DNA of 64,000 nt. Source: Bagarius yarrelli (lineage: Eukaryota > Chordata > Actinopteri > Siluriformes > Sisoridae). Positions within the stretch are counted from its first letter, which is position 1. Every line of letters begins with the position of its first letter. The translations under genes and the position numbers were made by a program. The notes under the pieces are model-generated. The model saw only the letters and a list, made by a program, of their open reading frames with translations, had not been told where the DNA came from and ran no database searches. Shown piece by piece: positions 1 to 10,500 of this stretch. The stretch spans positions 2,681,001 to 2,745,000 of the forward strand of contig VCAZ01000074.1 in NCBI GenBank assembly GCA_005784505.1. The letters run 5' to 3'.

Positions 1-818
1 ATAGTAATTCATAATACAAACTGATATTTCCTACTAAAACACTGAAGTGCTGTTTATTCCTATAAAAACTAAATAAAGATAGAAAGAAAAAACTTAAATA
101 TTTACTTAAATCTTGACTATTAAATAAGACATACACACTAACAGAATGCTCTTTTTTTTAAGTGTTTGATTAGCTATATTTCAACATTAGGGTGATATAC
201 AGTAGAAATAGCTTGTCTTTAGTCATGAGATGGTGCTTGTGCTAGTGCAGCAATATTCATTACATCACTTATTCTTTGTGACTTCTCTACCCATTTACAG
301 CCAGCGCTTGACCACGCTCTCGTGACCACATACTCGTAGCTGCCAACCTACTCTTCAGGAAGAAAGGAACTCTCCAACAGCCGACTGGGACCTGGCGCGT
401 GAATCACCTTAAGTGGGTATCAGTCAGTGATCTGCATGTTGCCATTCTTTATGGGTTAGAGCCCTAAAGAGTAACATTATCTTACCAACGGTTGATATCC
501 CATGCCAACAGATATCAAAGGGTGAACTCCATGCTCATAATAGACAGGCACATCTTCTCGTTCTTGCTATATAGTGGTAGACCTGTCAGGTTTTGCAACC
601 TTGAAATAACAAGAGACCACACAACATCTAAGTAGCGTTTGTAGATAAAAATAGCTGAGACTTTTTATTATTGTAAAAGAAATACTGACAGAAGCATGTG
701 AAAGTAACAACGCACAAAAAGACCAACAGTATTGTAGGTCTAAAAATGATCAGACTTTTGCTTTCCTGTCCAAAAAAAACATAAGTAATAAAAAGGGGCA
801 TTTGACATTTCTTTAGGG
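1..818. other. Left flank, no gene recognised
   Basis: AT-rich sequence present only once in the window. A possible acceptor (tttacag at 293-299) is followed by a short plus-strand frame that stops after about 13 codons; I cannot assign it to a family. The minus-strand frame at 628-861 is mostly hydrophobic low-complexity translation and overlaps the MITE, so it is unlikely to be coding. Confidence 0.5.
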
Positions 819-1014
819 CAGAGGTGGGCAATCTCGGTCCTGGAGGGCTGGTGTCCTGCAAAGTTTAGCTTCAACTCACCTTAACTCACTAACCTGTAAG
901 TTTAAAGTCTACCTAGCAAGATCTTAATAAGTTGGTTCAGGTGTGTTTGATTAGGGTTGGAGCTAAACTCTGCAGGACACCCCAACCCTCCAGGCCCGAG
1001 ATTGCCCACCCCTG
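819..1014. mobile_element. Non-autonomous hAT element (MITE) with intact target-site duplication
   Basis: Starts cagaggtgggcaatctcgg and ends ccgagattgcccacccctg, an inverted terminal repeat. It is flanked by a perfect 8-bp direct repeat ctttaggg (811-818 and 1015-1022), the size expected for hAT insertion. Degenerate relatives lie at about 5590-5726, 8251-8395, 42068-42207 and 44704-44845. Confidence 0.8.
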
Positions 1015-1042
1015 CTTTAGGGCAACATATGTTTACATCAGG

Positions 1043-2575
1043 GGTCTGCTAAGTGTCACACCTTTTGCACAGTGAATGAAGGTGTAATTTGCGAACTGGT
1101 AATTTGCGAACTACAGTCGGTTCTTAGTCACATGTTCAAGGAGAAGATATGCTAGTACTCTGTCTCTTCTTTTGCTCTGACTCTTTGCTCTTTGCTTTTA
1201 GGGGTTAGGGTTAGGGTGAGGGCCTGCTCTCTTTATCTTAGACTCTCTTTTTGAGGCTCTCTTTTTCTCCCTCTTTCGCTTTCTCAGGTAACATTTTACA
1301 TACTTGCTAGGTACAATTAACTGTCTATATTTTACTAGTTACAAGTGTAAAAATACAAGTGTGACCATAAAATATTGTTAAAACAATTTCAATTGTAAAT
1401 TTTGTGCTAACTAGTCTGGATCTGCTACCTATAGCAGTGCAATAGCAACACTCAATAGCAACACTCCCATATATTTAGCTATTCCAACTGCACCCAATTC
1501 CATCATTGGTATAATAGACAAGACATGGACAGTTTTTATACCATCGTTTTGATAATGTTCCTTTAGTCCTACAGCATGACCCATCCTAGGCAAACCACTC
1601 TTACAGCTGAATGTCCATGAAAGTTGGGATCAGTTGTTGATATATCACTAACAATTGATGCCCATAAATTTTGTTTCAACTTAATCACTGAGACTGTGTC
1701 ACAAAACACATAAATACATGATACTTATTGCGTTAGCTGCTTGCTACATGGGGTATAGGCCACACCATGGACAGTCACTTATACTTACCAAAAGGGCCTG
1801 ATAACGGTAAAACTAAATAGTTTGAACATAAAAAACATCTTTTTGTATATTTTTAAATTAAAAAGTAAAGCTATACACCTCCTAGGAAATGTAGCAAGCT
1901 TCGCTACAGCAACATGGCAAAAGTTTGCTTAATTATGTCTTAAAAATCTAGCGCAGAAAAAGTAGGAAGAAGTAAAGTCAGCAGCGAAATTTAACAGCCA
2001 AATATGAGTCTGCTAAGAGTTACGCCTTTTGCACAGTGAATGAAGCTGTAAATGAATGTAATTTGCGAACTGGTCAGTTTAAATGTCTCCTATTCAGTTC
2101 TTAGTCAAGAAGATGTGCTCTTTTTTTTGCTCTTTCTCTTTGCCCGGAGTCTCTTTTTCATTGCTTTTTTCTATCTTAGACTCTCTTTTTGAGGCTCTTT
2201 CTATCTTCGTCTTTTTCTCCCTCTTTCGCTTTCTCAGGTAACATTTTAGGTTTTACATGCTAGGTACAATTAACTGTCTATATTTTACTATTTTTTTTAA
2301 TCTTTTTTGTTGTAAAAAAAAAAATACAAGTGTTACAATAAAATATTGTTAAAAAACCATTTCAAATGTAAATTTTGTGCTAACTAGTCTGGATCTGCTA
2401 CCTATAGCAGTGCAATATAATCACTCAACAGCAACACTCCCACATATTTATCTATTCCAACTGCGCCTATTTCCGTCATTGGTTTAATAGACAAGACATG
2501 GACAGTTTTATACCATCGTTCTGATAACGTCACTTTAGTCCTACAGCCTGACCCGTCCTAGGCAAGCAAAGCTCA
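1043..2575. repeat. Tandem pair of ~550-bp diverged repeats
   Basis: The blocks at about 1043-1600 and 2008-2575 share, in order, gtctgctaag, ttttgcacagtgaatgaag, a pyrimidine-rich stretch ending tttcgctttctcaggtaaca, and ggatctgctacctatagcag. They are clearly diverged, so older than the 36-kb duplication, which copied both (37567-38110 and 38528-39085). No coding frame is seen. Confidence 0.7.
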
Positions 2576-2936
2576 TTTCAGAAAAGTCCGCTCAAATAAC
2601 ACAGGGACAGTAAATTTCTAGAATACTTGTTGTTATTTTTTTTTTTTTAGTTACACACTGAATTTGTGTAAAATACTGCTAATGAATTACAACATTTCAT
2701 ATCAAAAATCCTTATAAAAGTAATTTTTTTTATTCTGCAAATTGGGGGCCCACAGTTTGGGAACCACAGACTAACAACTGACTTCTCCAAATGCTTCTGT
2801 CTTATTTGCTGTCTGTTGAATGCACTCTGTTTTAAGTTTAGGAGTGTAGGAGCATTTGTTTAAATTACCCAAAGGAACATTTGACATTAAAAGAAACCTG
2901 ACCTCCTATTATCACATGACAACTTACAACCACAAA

Positions 2937-3300
2937 AGTTCAATTCAATTCAATTCAGTTTTATTTGTTGTTTGGCGCTTTTTACAATGGTCCTTGTCAC
3001 AAAGCAGTTTTTTACACAATTGAAGAAATTATGAGACAGAATGAAACATAAATCAGTTTTCCCCTGATGAGCAAGCCGGGGGCGACAGTGGCAAGGAAAA
3101 ACTCCCTGAGATGAGATAGGAAGAAACCTTGAGAGGAACCAGACTCAACAGAGAACCCATCCTCATTTGGGTAGCAGGGATTATGTGGTTACATTGTGTG
3201 TGTGTGAACAACTTAAATCATTAGTCCTTAAAGAGCAGCTGGAACGTCTTTATGGCGAAGTGGGTCGTCCTAGGTCACCCTGGTAATGCATCATCCGCTG
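2937..3300. repeat. Dispersed teleost repeat
   Basis: Begins ttcaattcaattcaattcag and includes gtcacaaagcag, caaggaaaaactccctgag and gaaaccttgagaggaaccag, the hallmarks of a repeat I recognise as abundant in ostariophysan genomes. The class is not certain from sequence alone. The second copy is at 39454-39790. Confidence 0.6.
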
Positions 3301-3387
3301 GGGCAGGTCACAGGGAAGGGTCCCACAGGACCGGGTTGGAGGTGGGGTCTGGATCACCGGCAGCTCCGTTGTGGCGTATGTAACTCA

Positions 3388-3390
<3 letters not shown>

Positions 3391-3469
<79 letters not shown>
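3391..3469. repeat. (GA)n microsatellite
   Basis: About 39 GA units. The copy at 39906-39966 is shorter and interrupted by an AA. Both create spurious long Arg-Glu and Leu-Ser frames. Confidence 0.95.
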
Positions 3470-3472
<3 letters not shown>

Positions 3473-3753
3473 AAGGAAGGCAAAAAGAAGGAAAACAGTT
3501 AAGTGACAATGTAATCACACGGTTTGGATTGATTAAGTGAATAATGTAGAGTGCAAGCAAGTTGACAGTAAACACATGCTTCCTCTAAGACATAATTCAT
3601 CATCATACGTTTGGACAGCCGCCTCACAACGCGAAACTGTTTTAAGATCAAAGCTTGTTTTGACAACATGTAATTATAGACGCGTATGACTGGTTAGTGT
3701 CATTCTGACTGGGGAAAATAGAGACATACTGCAGTTATTACCATTTATATGAA

Positions 3754-3810
3754 TACACTGACAACGGGGGCAAAAGAAAAATGTTGCAATTTGCCCCCGT
3801 TGTCAGTGTA
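3754..3810. repeat. Perfect 21-bp inverted repeat (hairpin)
   Basis: Arms at 3754-3774 and 3790-3810 are perfectly complementary (core gacaacgggggcaaa), separated by a 15-nt loop. An identical hairpin lies at 40242-40298. The G-run in the arm is unusual in this AT-rich stretch. It may be a small palindromic MITE. Confidence 0.85.
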
Positions 3811-4047
3811 CTGTGACCCCTTGTCTACCCCCATGTGTATTATGACCTCTTGTAAGTGCTGCTCTGACAAACAACAACATTCGTAACATAACTTCACTTC
3901 TTCATAACCTCTTCAGAGTTTTAGTGTCGATTTTATCATTTTTTTTGCATTAAATATAATAAATATATGGTTAGAAATATAAGACCAATGCTGTGTAGGT
4001 AAAAACAGGGATGCTGAGTTTGTAATCAATCAGATTCCAAACTCTGC

Positions 4048-4540
4048 ATCATGGCCAAGACCAAAGGGCATCAACTCATCACGCCGTGTTTGGAGAATAA
4101 GGAGTGCTGCCTATGACCCCAAGAACACCACCATCAAACATGGAGGTGAGAACATTATACTTTCAGGGTTTTGCTGCTAAGGGGACAGGACAACTTCACA
4201 GCATCAAAGGGATGGACCTTCTTTCCCTCGGTCAGGGCATTGTAAAAACACATGACCAAGTGGCTCAGGAAGAATTATATTGACGTCCTGTAGTGATCCA
4301 TCCAGTCTCCAGACCTTAATCCTATAGAAAACCTGTGGAGGTAGCTGAAGGTCTGAGTTGCCAAATATCAGCTATGAAATCTAAATGACTTGCAGAGGAT
4401 CTGCAAAGAGGAGTGGGACAAAATCCCTACTGAGATGTGTGTAAACCTGGTCGCCAACTAAGACTGATCTCTGTGATTGCTAACAAAGTACTTGTTTTCT
4501 GAAGGAGTCAAATAATTATTTCACTCTCATTATCTCGCTA
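4048..4540 (+). mobile_element. Degenerate Tc1-like transposase relic
   Basis: Plus-strand translation in shifting frames shows AAYDPKNTTIKHGGEN, SPDLNPIENLW-like codons around 4297-4345, and RICKEEWDKIP/ANLVANY-like codons near 4397-4460, in the order of fish Tc1/mariner transposases. Many stops and frameshifts make it inactive. The N-terminal DNA-binding part is missing. The copy is at 40553-41045. Confidence 0.7.
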
Positions 4541-7500
4541 AATAGTAGCTAGCAGCAAACAAACAGCGGCAACGACATGGCATAAAAACATTCTTTTTCC
4601 TTCATAAGCTTTGTTCACCAGACTCGTTATTCATATTTAAGTTGTCACACTAATCGCTTGATCTGGTCGGCACTCCTATTGGCTCTTGGTTTGATAGTCC
4701 TTCGTAGAAGAAGTCGTACTGCAGAAAAGAGTCGCAAATCTGACAGAACTTCAATAGAGGAACAAAATGACCGCAATGGTTAAAAATTGTCTGTTGGTAA
4801 ACATGTCAAACTAGCGATTTTAGCGTAGGATTATTGAAATCTTTTAGAATTTCCAAAATTGTCACAGACAATCAAACCATGGCCTGTCGTTTCAACCTGA
4901 ACTTTACAACCTGGTTATATAGGCTTTGTAAAATAAAGCTTTCCCTTAAAAGTTAGAGTGGTAAATTATAAGAAAAAATTTAAGACTATTTATTGACTAT
5001 ACACTGTACAATACTGACCTGTTGTACAAACATTTTACATCAGTAAAGTGTATTTACAATCAGTGCAAAAGTAGCTAGCTGCAAGCCACCCGAGTGTGTG
5101 TATGGGAAAGGGGTGTTGTTATGTCATCTGGTTTCAGTTAGGACTTGCCTGTTGCATTCCAGACTAATTCAGTCTTGTTTGCACACCCACTGGAACATTC
5201 AGACAGTAAGTAAAATCATTTAATCTAGAATAAAAAAAAAAAGAAAAAACAAAAAGAAACTAGTTTTTCTGCATATGTGAGGTTTTTTAAACAATATTTC
5301 TGCAAAAAAAAGATTTTATATTAATAAATGCGAGTCAATAATTATAACAAGGTCTATTCGTGCTGCACATAATAGAAAGGAAAAAGGTTAGCATGTAATC
5401 AGAGAGTAATAATTATTTTCTCACAATTAAGGTAGAGGAAGTTTACACATTAATTAAAATGGTTTTTTTTTTAAACGATTAACTCATAAATTCTTTAAAT
5501 AATTCATTAATTCTGAATGAAAAAATGCAGTGGGCCTAACTCACTACTTTGCGTAAACACCAAACTTTGCTTGATTCTAAAGGGGCTTTGACGAGTTTGT
5601 TTCCAACCCTAATTAAACACACCTCACCAACTAATCAAGATATTGCTAGGTATACTTAAAACTTACAAGAAGGTGTTGAGGCAAGTTGGAGGTGAATTTT
5701 CCAGGACCAAGATTGCCCACCCCTGGGTTAAGGTGTTGGACTGCTAGATTATGGGTTAGATTCTATGTTTAATTCCCATTACTATAAGGTTACCACTGCT
5801 GGATCCCTAAGCAATGCCAACTTCCAATTGCTCACTTTTTATAAATGGGCTAAATGTAATGTAACTCCGGCTACAGAATGCCACAAATGTACCAAACAGA
5901 AAAAAGTCGCAAAACAGATCAGTATTTAACTACTTTTTGGATTCAGTCTATACACTTGCAGGAAGAAGTAGGTTTCCTTGGACCTGAGCCAGTTGTATGA
6001 ATAACCAGTTTTACCAGGCAGGTGCTAATGACAATCGATTTTATGTTTAAGATGAAACACAGTCAGCAAAGAACTAGTGGAAACCAGTGTTACCCAGGTA
6101 CACCCTATTCTACATCTATTGCCCTAGATTTCATGCCAGAATTGGTCTTCATGGAAGAAATTCATGTAAATAAAACACACTTTTAACAAGGCTAAAGGTA
6201 AATGTACCTAAAAAATACAAGTCTGAGAGAAATAACAGCATGTGCTTAGTGGTGTTTTGGACTAATGAGTCAACACCTGTAATAGCTGGAGACTATTTGT
6301 TTGCCAAAGGTTCAATAATAAGTGTGTTCAGGTAACAGTAAAGCATGGTAAAGATTTATTGCATTGATGCCTGCAATAAATGCCTCATTCGAGGCTGCGA
6401 TATCAGGATTATTGGTGTCCTCAGATACCTATCCAGCATGCAATACTACCAATAAGGAGTGTGACTGGATCCAATTTTATTCTGCAGCTGCAATAACCTC
6501 AAACATACTGCCAAGTCATTAAGAATTATTTTCATTCCAGAGAAGAACAAGGATTTCAGAAAGTAATAGTTTGGCCCCAACAGAGCCCTGTAATATATTT
6601 ACATTTAGGGTTAAGGGCCTCAATCAGGAGCCCAACAGTGGTAGCTTGGTGGTGCTGGGAATCAAACCCCGATCTTCCAAATAGCAGTCCAACACCTTAT
6701 CCACTGAGCTTCCCCACATTTTATATGGTCTGTCTTGGGTTGGAAAAGAGATTTAAGGCGACCTACATCCACAATAGATCTGTGTTCAATTCTCCAAGAT
6801 GTTTGGAACATCTTACATGCCAAGTCCCTTTAAAAACTGTGTAAGTGTACTGGATGCTTTTTTTCAGGCAAAGGGTGGTCACACCAAATATTCATTTGAC
6901 TTGAGTTTTCTTTCCGCACTTATATTTTACATTTTTGTTACTTTATAAAAAAAATACATTTTTACACACTTCTATTTTTGGATCACTTTTGTGACGGTGA
7001 TCTGAGATCAAGCGGTGTTTCATTTAAGCAAGGACGGTCTCCTTGATTATAATATCAACCTGTTCAGATTAAGTAATCTTTAAATACATTCTTCAACTAA
7101 ATTATCTGGCGTTGTTGCCGGTGGCGAATAGTATTCATATTTTCAATGGGTTTAACCTTTTAAATTTATGTTTTCATTCCTGATTCATTTTCTTCTAAAA
7201 CAGCATGATGCATTTAAATGATATTTAATTGTGAGTGAGGCTAATTATAGGTGTGGCTGAAAAACAAATTGCTTGTATGCATGTTTATATGTAAAGATTA
7301 TATTTCAAAATAAAAAACTGAACATTCTATGATCTAACAGTCAGTCTTATAGAAATGTTATATGAAAATACAGTTTACAATGTTTTACAATATTGAGCCA
7401 AACGGCTCAGATCCTTCATCTTATACATGGCTCACTGGAAGGGGGTATATAAATCAAAAGACATCAGTACATATAGTTCTACCACTACTATAACTACAAC

Positions 7501-7553
7501 TATGATTATTATAAATACTGTTAATGCAAAAGAAGCAAATAAATGTTTACTGT
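4541..7553. other. Gene-free flank downstream of A1
   Basis: Contains a partial hAT MITE near 5590-5726 and a short piece of the ttatccagag/ggttaagggcc repeat family at 6598-6720, otherwise AT-rich sequence. The frame at 6638-6844 is the translation of that repeat. No exon with splice sites is recognised. The second copy is 41046-44008. Confidence 0.6.
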
Positions 7554-10500
7554 TTAAAAAACATTCTGAATAAGAAAGATTTTTTGGAGTTTTTTATGTA
7601 GGTCGGACAGGTTTTTGTATTGTTTCAAAGATTTCCGTCGCAGCTCATCTTTTAGATCCTCCACGTGTAGATTTTTCTCCTAAAGAAAATTCTGAAAACA
7701 GTAAAAGAACAGATTGTTTAACTTTTATTCATTCTGAAGCATCAATAATTCCAGTTATAAACAACTTACATGTTCATCGATGTCCTCACAGACCATTGGC
7801 ACAGGTTGTTTTTGTAACCTCCTGTTAATCACAGACTCGGTTCCGATGTAAGCAATAAAGTGTATTAGAGTCTGAATTCTACATGAAAAAAACACAGACA
7901 TGTGCATGTCAAATATTAATAATAATAAGAATAATTTAAAACACTTTTAAAATGTCCTACAGAAGTACCTGTGCCACAGCATAGCTAAAAATTGGACAAC
8001 AAGGAGGCTGGCAAAACTGATGAGGAACATCAGTCCAACAGGATCTATGAATAATTGTGCATCAGATTGAACAGTTCCATTGGCATAAACTTTAGGGATA
8101 GGGATGCTCAATGGTGTGCCAACAGCTTGCAGAAAAAAAGTAGCCACAAGCCACAGGGCATTTGCCATAAAATACACAAAAGTTGCCTAAAAACAGAGAG
8201 AAGAATTCGATCAGATTGCTATGTGAGGTCATTTTCATTTTAATCTATAACAGAGGTTGTCAAACTCGGTCCTGAAAGGTCTAGAGTTTAGCGCTAACTC
8301 TAATTAAACACACCTAAACTAGCTTATCAAGGTTCTGCTAGGTATAATTGAATTTTACAAGCAGGACACCAAACCTCCAGGACCGAATCTGTCTTATAAT
8401 GTATTTTTTAATTAATTATGTAATTATGCAATATACGGGGCGACTAAACAAACTATACCGTAATCGTATAAGCTTTAAAATATATTTAGTAAAGTTGACT
8501 AAATATTGGCTTCAAGTGCACTGAATTCTGTGTATTTTTTGTCGTTAAATCGTTCAATGTCTAATAGGGACAGGGGGCCACTAGCAATTTCCTTATTAAT
8601 ATCATGACATTGACAATACCGTATTTCCACTGACAAACCTTGTTGCGTAGGTCTTTAAGATCTGCTTTAATTTTTTCTTCTTTTCTTTTATCAGTCTCCA
8701 GCGGTTTTAAGTATTGTTCAATTAGGTCCTTCCAAAATGTTTCTTCTTCCTAAAAAAAAAGAATAATTTAGGATACTGTTCCTAGAAAAAAGTCAACTAG
8801 ACATGACATAATGAACATCCAAAACAGGAAACAATAGAAAAAATATTTCAATTAATACTAATAGAAAAGGGTCTGACTTTGCATGTGATTTTATAAAATT
8901 TTACACACAATACAGACAAATGTTTCATTTATTTTCATTCTGAAGAAGCAAAACGGACATTACTCATCAGTGCACAACAGCTGGCTGACTAGCTACCAGA
9001 AATGTTCATGTTTCTATCTACACTGAACACTGAGTACTATCACAGAACCTTTATAGACATTTTAGTTACTATTGGAATGCTGTTTAACCATTCAAGATGT
9101 AATTGACTATAATTCACTATAGTGGTTAAACTTGAGGAACCTGCTTTCTGTTATATGTTATATCGCATTACACATTGCATTGCAAAGGTATTCCCCCGGG
9201 TGTTTAACTTATACGGTGAGAAGCTAGCATTAATTTATTTCAGTTTAAGTAAAACCTCTAAATTAGTTCTCTAAAATAATCTAGTTTATACGGTGCTGCA
9301 TAAAATGTATCACGGTATAAAAAAAATGTAATTTAGGACACAAGAATTATTAAATGCTTATACAATAATCTTGTGGGTGGAAAAACCTGTTATTGATACC
9401 CACCGAATAAAATTTGTGCTCAATAAGAGCCAGTTCACCAGATCTTTCCGTTAACTGTTGAATAAAATCTATAAAAGAAATATTTTGTTAATTATTTGTG
9501 ATATAGTGTTATTATAAAGAAATATATAAAGGAGTTAAGCTTCATCCAAAATCTTACTTCCATACTATATACTATGGAAAAATATGAGTATGCGAGGCAA
9601 GTAGTACACCAAAATTTCCTGGATTATCTCCAGCCCGGATTTTAAAGTATGCATACATTGTATACTTTACTATCCCATAAGGCCACGAGAGGAGTGGTGA
9701 GTCGTGATATGAGGAAGTGACGGAAAGTGGCGCCGTGGCAATTTTCAGGTGCTTTAAGTGGCTTTAATTGCTTAAAAAACATCTTTCCTTGTAGTTTAAT
9801 TGCACTTGTCATGTTAAACATCATTTCATTTTAAATTTGTACTGCTGTGACATTGTTTTCAAAAGTCCATAATCCATCCAGCTTATTCCTAATCAGGGTC
9901 ACAGGGATCTGCTGGAGTCTATCACAGCTGTCACTGGGTGAAAGACAGGGGTCACCCTGGAAAGGTCCATTACAGGGCCACATTCAGACATACAACCACA
10001 CACACATACTTACACTTACTCCTATGGGTAATTTAGAAATCACCAATCAACCCTAACATACATGTTTTTTGGACTGTAGAGGAAACCGGAGAACCCGGAG
10101 TAAACCGGGAGCACTAACATGGGATGAACATGCAAACTCACAACACAGAAAGGTCCCTGCCTGGGATACAAACATGGGACCTTTTCGCTGTAAGGCAACA
10201 GTGCTAACCACTAAGCTACAGTGCTTCCCTTGGTCACAAGTTAATACCAAATTTGCTAATCTAGGACGTCCAAATTTTCAATACTATATAAAACATACAT
10301 TTTTTTAATGGTCGGACGTTTGTGAATATGCACTTGAATATAGTACATAATTAGGTAGTATATAATTTTGGATAGAGCTACGACAAAGTATGTTTACTTA
10401 CAGTTCTCAACGAATGGTCTGTGGAAAAAAAACAAAATTAATTTCTGTTGATCACTTTAGCCACCATAGTTCAACAACAGCTAAATCGTTTACAAAGCAA

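Noticed and set aside
1199..1222. Telomere-like gggttagggttaggg (also 17607-17622, 26521-26533, 26597-26608)
   Set aside because: Only two to three units each and scattered; too short to be an interstitial telomere array.
3286..3575. Overlapping Arg-Glu and Leu-Ser frames
   Set aside because: They are translations of the (GA)n microsatellite.
4050..4540. Active Tc1 transposase
   Set aside because: Several stops and frameshifts, no N-terminal DNA-binding part, no terminal inverted repeats located.
6638..6844. 68-codon plus-strand frame (and its copy at 43092)
   Set aside because: Starts inside a dispersed repeat; the same peptide style appears wherever that repeat family occurs.
8055..8243. 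Plus-strand frames opposite chitin synthase exons (also 15184-15372, 13097-13285)
   Set aside because: Antisense shadows of real minus-strand exons with no splice or family support.
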